The notes under the pieces: model-generated
Told to the model about the DNA's origin: nothing
What the model saw: only the letters and a program-made list of their open reading frames with translations
Databases searched by the model: none
Shown: positions 8,264 through 15,137 of the stretch, piece by piece
Layout of the letters: each line of letters starts with the position of its first letter
Numbering within the stretch: the first letter of the stretch is position 1
Program-made: the position numbers and the translations under genes
Assembly (NCBI GenBank): GCA_035581425.1
Contig: DATJVP010000051.1
Location: 1-21,769 of the forward strand
Source of the DNA: DASZHJ01 sp035581425
Lineage (GTDB): Bacteria; Pseudomonadota; Alphaproteobacteria; ATCC43930; CGMCC-115725
Length of the DNA: 21,769 bases
Direction of reading: 5' to 3'

Positions 8264-8407
8264 GCCGCAATCTCGATCAGGGAACGAAGGGGTCATTCTA
8301 GCGCAACGCTGCGCTCCGTCCTACCGCGCGTGCGAAAAGCCCCGTGATTGCACCGTTGCGCGAACCGGTGTAACAAGCCAAGGGTCTTTCGACTCGTACG
8401 AGGCATG

Positions 8408-9553
8408 ATGCAGCGCGGAATGATCATTAGTCTCGTCGCTGTCGTCGCCGCCGTCGGCATCGGCGTCTATGTCTGGCGCGAGAACCAATCCGCACCGCCG
8501 CCGCAGACCGCGCAAGGCACGGCACCGAGCCAAGCCAAGCCGCCGACCTCGGGAACGCCGGCGCAACCGAAGACACCGGCCCAGCCAGCTGCGCCGTCCG
8601 CGCCGCAAACGGCGACCGCTCCCTCGAGAACTGCGCCCGCGCCGGCCGCAGTGCCGCAAGCGCCCGCGACCTCGACGCCGCCTGCTGCGGCGAAACCCAC
8701 GGCACCGAGCTTCGACATCGTGCGCGTGAGCCCGACGGGAGAGGCCGTGATCGCCGGGCGTGCCGCGCCGAGCGCCGAGGTGACGGTTCTCGATGGCGAG
8801 AAGACGATCGCGACGGCGACCGCGGACGCCCGGGGCGAATGGGTCGTTACGCCGCAGTCGCCGCTGCCGCCCGGCAATCACGAGCTCAGTCTCCGCGCGA
8901 AAGGTCCGGGCGAGGCGGCACCGCTCAAATCCGAGAACGTGGTGGTCGTCGCGGTGCCTGAGCCCATGAAGCCTGCGGCATCCACGACGGGTGCGCCGGC
9001 TGCCGCAGGCGCCGCTCCTTCGCAGTCGCTTGCGGTGCTGGTGCCGAGCGCGGGCGCGGGGCCCGCACGAGTGCTGCAAGCGCCGAGCGCTCCCGGCGGC
9101 GCCGCGGCGCGGGCGCTCACGGTCGAAGTGATCCAGTATGACGCGCGCGGCTCTCTCGGAGTGAGCGGGCGCGGACCTGCCCAGGGGCGAGTGCTGCTAT
9201 ACCTCGACAACAATCCGATCGGCGAAGCCGTGGCAAATGCCGAGGGCGACTGGTCGCAGAAGGCGCGAGACCCCGTGCCGGCGGGACAATACACGCTTCG
9301 CGCGGACCTCGTCGGTCCGGACGGCAAGGTCTCGTCGCGCGTCCAGCTCCGCTTCCGCCGCGTCGAGGTGCCGGCGGAGCTCGCAGGCAATCAGTTCCTG
9401 GTGGTGCAGCCCGGGAACAATCTCTGGCGCATCGCCCGCCGTGCCTATGGCGAGGGACTGCTGTACACCGAGATCTACTCCGCGAACCGCAACGAGATCA
9501 CCGACCCCAATCTGATCTTTCCCGATCAGGTCGTGACGCTGCCGCAACGCTGA
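8408..9553 (+). CDS. Membrane-anchored LysM peptidoglycan-binding protein
   Basis: Encodes about 381 residues. Adjacent ATGs at 8405 and 8408 are both possible; GAGG at 8400-8403 fits 8408 better. A frame open from 8348 has no ribosome site. Residues 5-22 form one transmembrane helix. A long Pro/Ala/Thr-rich linker follows to about residue 95. Two beta-rich, Ig-like repeats come next: one around 100-170, and one around 235-320 with a similar A-x-G-x-W ending. A C-terminal LysM domain occupies about 329-379 (QFLVVQPGNNLWRIARRAYG… to PDQVVTLP). The layout fits an inner-membrane protein that spans the periplasm and binds the cell wall. No enzymatic domain is visible. Its last 28 nt overlap the convergent glycosylase gene. 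Confidence 0.87.
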   Translation: MQRGMIISLVAVVAAVGIGVYVWRENQSAPPPQTAQGTAPSQAKPPTSGTPAQPKTPAQPAAPSAPQTATAPSRTAPAPAAVPQAPATSTPPAAAKPTAPSFDIVRVSPTGEAVIAGRAAPSAEVTVLDGEKTIATATADARGEWVVTPQSPLPPGNHELSLRAKGPGEAAPLKSENVVVVAVPEPMKPAASTTGAPAAAGAAPSQSLAVLVPSAGAGPARVLQAPSAPGGAAARALTVEVIQYDARGSLGVSGRGPAQGRVLLYLDNNPIGEAVANAEGDWSQKARDPVPAGQYTLRADLVGPDGKVSSRVQLRFRRVEVPAELAGNQFLVVQPGNNLWRIARRAYGEGLLYTEIYSANRNEITDPNLIFPDQVVTLPQR

Positions 9554-10230
9554 GCGCGCGCCGAGAGGAATTCGAAGGCCGGTGCCGGCGGCACGCGGCC
9601 GAGGCGCGAGAGATAGAACTGCCAGAGGATGCAAGCTGCGACCGAGCGCCAGGGACGCCAGCCCTCCCCGAGCGTGCGGAGCTCGCGACTGCTGGGTCGG
9701 TCCGGTCGCTCATGCAGCCACTGAACCGCGATGCGCAATGCCAGATCGTCGGCCGGCCACACATCCGGCCGCCCGAGCGCGAACAGCAGGAACACCTCGG
9801 CGCTCCATGGACCGAAGCCCTTGAGCGCGGTGATCGCGGCGAGCGCCGTCGCGTCATCGAGCCGCGCGAGACCCGCGGGCGAGAAGCGGCGCTCGACGAT
9901 CGCTCTCGCGAGGCCGCGGGCGTATCCGATCTTCTGCCGCGTGAAGCCGCAGCTCTTGAGCGTGGCCACGTCTAGCTCGAGAAAATTCGCGGGCGTCAAC
10001 GGCCGGCAGCGTTGACGCAGGCGGCGCCACAGCTTCAGGGCGATGTCGATCGAAAGCTGCTGCTCCAGGATGATGTGGAGCATCGTACCGAACCCCGCGG
10101 GGCGGCGCGGGAAGCGTGGAAGTCCGTGCTCGCCGAGAATGCGGGCGATGCCGGGATCGCGCAGCGCGAGGAAGCGCGCACCTTCCTCGAGGCCCTCGGG
10201 CACGGGTCGTCCCTTGGAGGTCATGGGCAT
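9526..10230 (-). CDS. DNA-3-methyladenine glycosylase II (AlkA-type, HhH-GPD)
   Basis: Encodes 234 residues. It is a base-excision repair enzyme that removes alkylated purines. The HhH-GPD core is clear: LEQQLSIDIA at 55-64, the hairpin LKGFGPWSAEVFLLFALG at 136-153, and the catalytic-Asp segment WPADDLALR at 158-166, with the acid at Asp161/162. It lacks the N-terminal domain of E. coli AlkA and matches the shorter alphaproteobacterial form. ATGs lie at 10230 and 10224, and the first was kept (a GAG-rich stretch lies upstream). It is divergent from the DUF1499 gene across 56 nt and overlaps the LysM gene tail-to-tail by 28 nt. No Ada/SOS operator is seen in the divergent gap. Confidence 0.92.
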   Translation of the reverse strand: MPMTSKGRPVPEGLEEGARFLALRDPGIARILGEHGLPRFPRRPAGFGTMLHIILEQQLSIDIALKLWRRLRQRCRPLTPANFLELDVATLKSCGFTRQKIGYARGLARAIVERRFSPAGLARLDDATALAAITALKGFGPWSAEVFLLFALGRPDVWPADDLALRIAVQWLHERPDRPSSRELRTLGEGWRPWRSVAACILWQFYLSRLGRVPPAPAFEFLSARAQRCGSVTT

Positions 10231-10286
10231 TCCATCTCAGGGGCTGCTATGCTGGCTGCGATGATAAGAAATGCGGTAGGGGAGGC

Positions 10287-10946
10287 ATGGCAGGGTCGCG
10301 TCGGTTCGCTCGGCACAGGGTCGTGGCGTTAACCATAGCGCTGGCGATTGCCCTGTCGATCCTGGGCGTGCGGCTCTATATGAGCCGCGGCGCCGAGGAT
10401 CGGGTGCGGCCCGGCGAGAATGTAGATTTCGCAGATCTCGATCTCGGCGCCCGCGAGAACGTGTTCCTCGTCTGCCCCAAGGATCCACCGCTCTGCAGCG
10501 CGAGCCCTGATGCCGCCAGCCCGGTCTTTCCGATCGGCGCCGCGCGGCTTCGCGATCTCTGGCTCGAGATGGCCGCGTCCGAGGCGCGCGTCCGCCTGAT
10601 TGAGATCGATCCCGCGCACCTCAAGCTCGTGCTGATCCAGCGCTCCCTGGTCTTCAACTTTCCCGACGTCATCACCGTGGTGTTCTTGCCCGTGGGCGAC
10701 GATCGCTCGACGCTCGCGGTGCTGAGCCGCTCGCGCTACGGACGCTCCGACTTCGGCGTCAACGCATCGCGGGTGCGCAGGTGGCTCGAGAAGCTCGAGG
10801 CTAGCGCGGGTACGGTCGGCGGCGCCCCGCCGCATCCACCCACCAGTCACGGCAGAATTTTGCCCGCGAAGATGGGCCTGCCCTCGGGATCCTCGATCTC
10901 GACGACCCAGAGATCGGGATCGCGCGCGACCTGGCGTGAGATGTAA
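10287..10946 (+). CDS. DUF1499-family membrane-anchored protein
   Basis: Encodes 219 residues. The ATG at 10287 follows AGGGGAGG very closely. The frame is open further upstream (from 10116), but that part overlaps alkA and looks like its shadow. Residues 10-31 form one N-terminal transmembrane helix. The rest matches the DUF1499 pattern: a beta-rich domain with a paired-Cys segment (VCPKDPPLC, 62-70), VFPIGAARL, and the conserved end SRSRYGRSDFGVNASRVRRWLEKL at 147-170. Function of the family is not established. The last 45-50 residues are Pro/Ser/Arg-rich. Of these, about 33 are encoded within the 100-nt overlap with the convergent DUF1491 gene, so the true C-terminus may have been extended by loss of an earlier stop. 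Confidence 0.82.
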   Translation: MAGSRRFARHRVVALTIALAIALSILGVRLYMSRGAEDRVRPGENVDFADLDLGARENVFLVCPKDPPLCSASPDAASPVFPIGAARLRDLWLEMAASEARVRLIEIDPAHLKLVLIQRSLVFNFPDVITVVFLPVGDDRSTLAVLSRSRYGRSDFGVNASRVRRWLEKLEASAGTVGGAPPHPPTSHGRILPAKMGLPSGSSISTTQRSGSRATWREM

Positions 10947-11188
10947 ACATCGGCCGCCGCCTCGTCGACCGCTTCCGGCCCCGTTCCCTTGAACCATGCG
11001 AGCTCGCCTTTAGGCGTGCGCGTTTGAGCGAGCACGGTAAAGCCTCGCTCTCGCCTATTGAGCTTGATGAGCACGGTGCCTGCTTCCTCGTCGCCGCGCC
11101 GCGCGATCGAGATCGGTATCGCCTCCCGATCGCATTGCCGGATTGCCGCCTGCACCAGTATCCGCGTCTTGAGACGTGCCTCGGTCAT
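10847..11188 (-). CDS. DUF1491-family protein
   Basis: Encodes 113 residues from the ATG at 11188. A TTG three codons upstream (11197) is also possible, and neither has a strong ribosome site. The sequence fits the small alphaproteobacterial DUF1491 family: ARLKTRILVQAAIRQCDREAI at the start, RRGDEEAGTVLIKLNRR in the middle, WFKGTG, then VDEAAADVYISRQVARDPDLWVVEIEDPEGR near the end. It has no signal peptide and no membrane segment, so it is probably cytoplasmic. Function is unknown. It reads away from the liv operon, leaving a 174-nt divergent gap with two inverted repeats, and its 3' end overlaps the DUF1499 gene by 100 nt. Confidence 0.87.
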   Translation of the reverse strand: MTEARLKTRILVQAAIRQCDREAIPISIARRGDEEAGTVLIKLNRRERGFTVLAQTRTPKGELAWFKGTGPEAVDEAAADVYISRQVARDPDLWVVEIEDPEGRPIFAGKILP

Positions 11189-11208
11189 GAGCTGCAACTA
11201 TATCACGT

Positions 11209-11262
11209 CCGTCCCTGCGTCGTTCGGGACGGCCCGTAAGAAACGCGGTGGCGAAACGCCAC
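11209..11262. promoter_or_regulatory. Two inverted repeats in the DUF1491/livG divergent gap
   Basis: CCGTCCC (11209-11215) pairs with GGGACGG (11226-11232) around a 10-nt spacer. Just beyond it lies a perfect 15-bp palindrome GTGGCGAAACGCCAC (11248-11262). Both lie upstream of the candidate liv promoter. They are plausible operator sites for a regulator encoded elsewhere, or leader hairpins for DUF1491's transcript in the other direction. The symmetry is seen; the role is inferred. Confidence 0.4.
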
Positions 11263-11315
11263 TCCCGGCCACGACGGGATTTGAGGACCCGCCGACTGTG
11301 CCGATTGAAAACCGC

Positions 11316-11344
11316 TTGTCCCGCCTCGCATCGCCCGCTTAGCT
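11316..11344 (+). promoter_or_regulatory. Weak candidate promoter of the liv operon
   Basis: TTGTCC at 11316-11321 and TTAGCT at 11339-11344 have 17-nt spacing and lie just before livG. The match to consensus is modest and the resulting leader would be very short, so this is a tentative call. Confidence 0.25.
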
Positions 11345-11362
11345 AGCGTGCTCGGGGGGCCT

Positions 11363-12133
11363 ATGGCGCTATTGGAAATCCGCGATCTCCGCCGGAGCTT
11401 TTACGGCATTCGCGCGCTCGAAGGCGCGGAGCTGAGCGTGGCGGAAGGGACGATCACCGGGCTCATCGGCCCCAATGGCGCCGGGAAGACCACATTATTT
11501 AATTGCGTCTCCGGCCTCGTGCCGCCCGACCGCGGCAGCATACGCTTCGCGGGGACGGAGATCGCCGGCTGGCGACCCGAGCGCATCGTGGCCCTGGGCC
11601 TCGCGCGGACTTTCCAGATCGCGCGCGGCTTTCCGACCCTCTCGGTCCTGGAGAACCTCATGCTCTACGGACCCCGTCAGCCCGGCGAGGGGATCGCGCG
11701 GGCGGTGCTCGGCGGACGCGCGGTCGCCGAGCGCGAGCGTGAGCTCGCGCATCGCGCCTTCGCGATTGCCGAGCGCCTCCGTCTCTCGGGGCTGCTAAAC
11801 GATCCCGCCTCGGCACTCTCGGGCGGGCAGAAAAAGCTCCTCGAGCTCGGCCGTGCGCTGATGGCGGAGCCGCGCCTCATCCTGCTCGACGAACCCATCG
11901 CCGGGGTCAATCCGACGCTTGCGAACGAGATCGCCGCGCATTTGCGCGACCTTCGCGGCGAGGGCGTGACCTGCCTCGTGATCGAGCACCATATGGACAT
12001 GATCTCGCGCCTCTGCGATCCCGTGATCGTGATGGCGGAAGGCTGCCGTCTCGCGGAAGGAAGTTTCGCGGCGATCGCGGCCGATCCCACCGTGCAAGAG
12101 GCCTATATGGGGCGCCGGCGATGGGCCTCCTGA
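11363..12133 (+). CDS. livG: Branched-chain amino acid-type ABC transporter ATP-binding protein LivG
   Basis: Encodes 256 residues. The ATG at 11363 has GGGGGG a few bases upstream; a GTG at 11348 would add five residues. It is one of two cytoplasmic ATPases powering a LivHMGF-type importer. Walker A is GPNGAGKT (36-43), signature LSGGQ (152-156), Walker B LILLDEP (172-178) and the switch His is in EHHMDM (208-213). The long insert between Walker A and the signature, with ARTFQIARGFPTLSVLENL, is typical of LivG. It is the first gene of the operon and overlaps livF by 13 nt. The E. coli-type order starts with the binding protein and permeases instead. Substrate is not readable from this subunit. 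Confidence 0.95.
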   Translation: MALLEIRDLRRSFYGIRALEGAELSVAEGTITGLIGPNGAGKTTLFNCVSGLVPPDRGSIRFAGTEIAGWRPERIVALGLARTFQIARGFPTLSVLENLMLYGPRQPGEGIARAVLGGRAVAERERELAHRAFAIAERLRLSGLLNDPASALSGGQKKLLELGRALMAEPRLILLDEPIAGVNPTLANEIAAHLRDLRGEGVTCLVIEHHMDMISRLCDPVIVMAEGCRLAEGSFAAIAADPTVQEAYMGRRRWAS

Positions 12134-12828
12134 GCGTCGAGGGCCTGATCGCGGGCTACAGCGCTGCCGACGAGATCTTGAAGGGCGTGAGCCTCACGGT
12201 GGAGGTGGGCGAAATCGTCGCGATCCTCGGTCCCAATGGCGCCGGCAAATCGACGCTCCTCAAGGCCGTTGCGGGCCTCGTCAAGCCCAAACGCGGCAGC
12301 GTGAGCTTCGCGGGCGAGCGGATCGACGGGCGGGCGCCGCGCGAGGTGAGCGCCCTCGGCCTCGCCTTCGTCCCGCAGGAGCAGAACGTCTTTCCGCGCT
12401 TGAGCGTGCTCGAGAATCTCGAGATCGGCGGCTACGCCGACCCCGCCGCTGCGCGGCGGCGAATTCCGACACTATTGCAGCGCTTCCCCATGCTCGCGGA
12501 AAAGCGTCGGCAAGCTGCGCGCACGCTCTCCGGCGGGCAGCGCCAGGTGCTCGCCATGGCGATGGCGCTGATGGTAGAGCCGCAACTCCTGTTGCTGGAT
12601 GAGCCTTCTGCCGGCCTCTCTCCCATCGCGGCGGAGCGGCTCTTCGAGACGATCCAGGCCATCAACGCTGACGGTGTCGCCATCGTCATGGTCGAGCAGA
12701 ACGCACTCGAGGCGCTCGCGATCGCAAGACGGAGTTACATCCTCGTCGACGGCCGCAACAGCCGCAGCGGTCCCTCGGCCGAGCTCGGCGCCGATCCCGA
12801 GGTGCGGCGCCTTTTCCTCGGGGGTTGA
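12121..12828 (+). CDS. livF: Branched-chain amino acid-type ABC transporter ATP-binding protein LivF
   Basis: Encodes 235 residues, the second ATPase of the importer. Walker A is GPNGAGKS (37-44), Q-loop PQEQNVFPRLSVLENL (85-100), signature LSGGQ (136-140), Walker B LLLLDEP (156-162), and the H-loop position is taken by Gln in VEQNA (191-195), as is normal in LivF proteins. LivF pairs with LivG as a heterodimer. The start overlaps the end of livG by 13 nt, implying translational coupling, and the stop is 4 nt from livH. The compact length matches the family. Confidence 0.95.
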   Translation: MGLLSVEGLIAGYSAADEILKGVSLTVEVGEIVAILGPNGAGKSTLLKAVAGLVKPKRGSVSFAGERIDGRAPREVSALGLAFVPQEQNVFPRLSVLENLEIGGYADPAAARRRIPTLLQRFPMLAEKRRQAARTLSGGQRQVLAMAMALMVEPQLLLLDEPSAGLSPIAAERLFETIQAINADGVAIVMVEQNALEALAIARRSYILVDGRNSRSGPSAELGADPEVRRLFLGG

Positions 12829-12832
12829 GTCT

Positions 12833-13696
12833 ATGCAGGAAATCGCACAGCTCCTCATCAACGGGGTCGTCTCCGGGACCATCCTGGCGGTGCCCGCGAT
12901 CGGCCTCACTGCGATCTATGCGGTGCTGCGCTTCCCCAATTTCTCGATCGCCTCGCACGCGACCGTGGGCGCGTTTGCGGGCTACATTGCCAATGCGACC
13001 CTCGCCCTCCCGGCACCCGCTGCGGTGCTCGTCGGCTTCGGTGCGGCGGGGTTGGTCGGCGTGGCAAGCGATCAGCTCGCGCTCAGGCCGCTGCGGCCGA
13101 GCGGCGCGCTCACCTCCGCGATCGCCTCGGTCGCCCTCATGATCGCGCTCGAGAACCTCCTGCGCTTCGGCTTCGGCAACGATCTCCGCGGTTTCGATCT
13201 TCCGATCATGCGGGATTGGCGCTTGGGCGGCCTCCGCGTCGGGCCGCAGCAGCTCGAGAACCTCGGCATGGCAATCGTTGCGATGGCGGCTCTCTTTCTC
13301 TTTCTCTCCTTCACGCGCACCGGCAAGGCGATGCGCGCCGTCGCGGACAATCCTGCGCTGGCGGACGTGAAAGGGATCGATCCCGAGCAAATGGCCCGGC
13401 TTGCCAGTTTTATTGGCATGGGTCTGGCGGGCGCGGGCGGGGTGCTGCTGGGGCTCGACACCAGCATCGATCCGCTGACGGGGTTCCGCGCGATCCTCTC
13501 GATCTTTGCCGCGGCGGTTGTCGGCGGCCTCGGCAGCATTCCCGGCGCAGTCGTGGGCGCACTTACCGTGGGGATCGCGGAGGAGCTCTCGTTGATCGCT
13601 ATCGCGCCCGCCTATCGAACGGCGGTTGGCTTCGGTGCGATCCTCATTGTGCTCACGGTCCGGCCGCGCGGCCTCTTGGGCGAGCGGGCCTATTGA
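12833..13696 (+). CDS. livH: Branched-chain amino acid-type ABC transporter permease LivH
   Basis: Encodes 287 residues of inner-membrane permease. I place the start at 12833 (MQEIAQLLINGVVSGTILAVPAIGL), 4 nt after livF. The frame is open further upstream inside livF, but the family begins at this helix. About eight hydrophobic segments are visible. Family landmarks include AIYAVLRFPNFSIASHATVGAF at about 25-45, the cytoplasmic loop TRTGKAMRAVADNPALADVKGID near 161-183 that docks the ATPase, and GGLGSIPGAVVGAL near 228-240. Pairs with LivM. Downstream livM starts 4 nt after its stop. Confidence 0.93.
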   Translation: MQEIAQLLINGVVSGTILAVPAIGLTAIYAVLRFPNFSIASHATVGAFAGYIANATLALPAPAAVLVGFGAAGLVGVASDQLALRPLRPSGALTSAIASVALMIALENLLRFGFGNDLRGFDLPIMRDWRLGGLRVGPQQLENLGMAIVAMAALFLFLSFTRTGKAMRAVADNPALADVKGIDPEQMARLASFIGMGLAGAGGVLLGLDTSIDPLTGFRAILSIFAAAVVGGLGSIPGAVVGALTVGIAEELSLIAIAPAYRTAVGFGAILIVLTVRPRGLLGERAY

Positions 13697-13700
13697 CGCC

Positions 13701-14618
13701 ATGCTCGACTATCTCGTCTCGCTCCTGACCTACGCCGCTCTCTACGGGATCATGGCACTCGCCCTCAATCTGGTTTGGGGCATGGGCGGCATGATCAATC
13801 TGGGCCTCGTCGGCTTCTACGCGGTCGGCGCCTATGTCTCGGCGCTCGCGACGATCAAATTGGGCGTGCCCATCGCGGTCGGCGCCTGTGCGGCCCTCGT
13901 GCTCGCAGCCGCGCTTGGCTCGGTGGTGGCGCTCGCGACACTGCGGCTTCGCGGCGATTATCTCGCGATCGTGACGCTGGGATTCGCGGAGGTCGTGCGC
14001 ATCGTCGCGAGCAACGAGATCTGGCTTACCAACGGAACCGATGGCATTTCGAACATTCGCGGTCCCCTCCGCGGCGCCGTGACGCCGGAGACCTTCAATC
14101 TCATCTACCTCACACTGATGGTCGTGGCAGTGGCGGCCGTCGTCTTCCTGCTTCAGCGCCTTGCGCGTGCCCCCTTCGGCCGCGTCCTCCGCGCGATCCG
14201 CGATGACGACCAGGTGGCGGCGGTCGCGGGAAAGCCCGTGCTCGCCTTCAAGGTGAAGGCTTTCGCGGCGAGCGCGGGCATCCTCGGTCTCGCGGGCTCG
14301 CTTTATGCGCATTACACCTCGTATGTGGCGCCGGACTCCTTCCAGCCGCTTCTGACGATTTACGTCGTGCTGGCGCTGGTGGCGGGCGGACGCGGCAACA
14401 ACTACGGTGCGGTCCTCGGCGCCGTCCTGGTGGTAGCCTTCACGGAATCGACACGCTTTCTTTCTGAAGTGGTTCCGGGTCTTCAGGCCGTACAGGTCGC
14501 GGCGCTCCGCCAGCTCGTCGTGAGCGTGGGCTTGCTCGCGATCCTGCGCTATCGTCCCGGCGGAATTCTGCCGGAACGCATACGTCCGGTCGCGATCCCC
14601 CCGAGGAGGCCTGCATGA
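13701..14618 (+). CDS. livM: Branched-chain amino acid-type ABC transporter permease LivM
   Basis: Encodes 305 residues of the second permease. Start at 13701 (MLDYLVSLLTYAALYGIMALALNL), 4 nt after livH and without its own ribosome site, so translation is probably coupled. Multiple hydrophobic helices are visible. Landmarks are GMGGMINLGLVGFYAVGAYVSAL near 30-50, LRLRGDYLAIVTLGFAEVVRI near 87-107, the docking loop APFGRVLRAIRDDDQVAAVAGK near 156-177, and GGRGNNYGAVLGAVL near 230-245. The sequence NGTDGISNI in the middle is typical of LivM. The last bases overlap the GAF gene by 4 nt (ATGA). Confidence 0.93.
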   Translation: MLDYLVSLLTYAALYGIMALALNLVWGMGGMINLGLVGFYAVGAYVSALATIKLGVPIAVGACAALVLAAALGSVVALATLRLRGDYLAIVTLGFAEVVRIVASNEIWLTNGTDGISNIRGPLRGAVTPETFNLIYLTLMVVAVAAVVFLLQRLARAPFGRVLRAIRDDDQVAAVAGKPVLAFKVKAFAASAGILGLAGSLYAHYTSYVAPDSFQPLLTIYVVLALVAGGRGNNYGAVLGAVLVVAFTESTRFLSEVVPGLQAVQVAALRQLVVSVGLLAILRYRPGGILPERIRPVAIPPRRPA

Positions 14619-15121
14619 GCCGCCAACCCGCTGCCGATCCGATCCCGCACCTCGCGGCGGTGGCGCGGTCGGTCGCCGAAGGGGAGGGGCCTGCCGCTAT
14701 CCTTGCTGCGCTCGACCACGCGCTCGCGGCTACGCTCGGCCACAAGCTCTTCACGGCGCTGCTCTTCCATTCCGAGACCGGTGAGTCCGAGCGCTTCTAC
14801 ACGAACCAGCCCGCAGCCTATCCCGTGGGCGGCCGGAAGGCGCTCAATCCGACCTTCTGGGCGAAGCAGGTGATCCTGGAGCGTCGTCCCTATATCGGCC
14901 GCACCGCAGCGGACATAGCGGGCGTCTTCTTCGACCACGCGCTCATCGACTCCCTGGGCTGCCGCTCCGTACTCAATATTCCGGTGGTCGAGGCCGGCAA
15001 GATCCTGGGCACGCTCAATGTGCTGCACGAAGAGCGCTGGTACGACGAGGGCGATTTGCCGCTGGCCGCGATCTTCGCGGCGCTCGCCGTCCCCGCCTAC
15101 CGCCGCCTGCTTTCCCGATAA
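14615..15121 (+). CDS. Free-standing GAF-domain protein
   Basis: Encodes 168 residues. The start overlaps the livM stop by 4 nt (ATGA) and has GAGGAGG 5 nt upstream, so expression is tied to the operon. A single GAF domain fills almost the whole protein: a helical N-terminus (residues 1-35), LGHKLFTALLFH (41-52), FWAKQVILERRPYIGR (85-100), and the signature strand pair CRSVLNIPVVEAGKILGTLNVLHEE near 120-144, then a C-terminal helix. There is no output domain (no kinase, cyclase, HTH), so it is either a small-molecule sensor acting on a partner or a binding/enzymatic GAF. Its place between the importer and a hydrolase suggests that it binds the transported compound or its product. Confidence 0.88.
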   Translation: MSRQPAADPIPHLAAVARSVAEGEGPAAILAALDHALAATLGHKLFTALLFHSETGESERFYTNQPAAYPVGGRKALNPTFWAKQVILERRPYIGRTAADIAGVFFDHALIDSLGCRSVLNIPVVEAGKILGTLNVLHEERWYDEGDLPLAAIFAALAVPAYRRLLSR

Positions 15122-15137
15122 CTCCCGGAGACCGACG

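Noticed and set aside
6356..8347. A 663-codon plus-strand open frame opposite icd and the LOG-family gene
   Set aside because: It lies entirely antisense to two clearly conserved genes, is Asp/Glu/Arg/His-rich in the manner of antisense frames in GC-rich DNA, and shows no domain.
12686..13702. A 338-codon minus-strand open frame opposite livH
   Set aside because: livH is complete and fits the operon; the opposite frame is charged, low-complexity and featureless.
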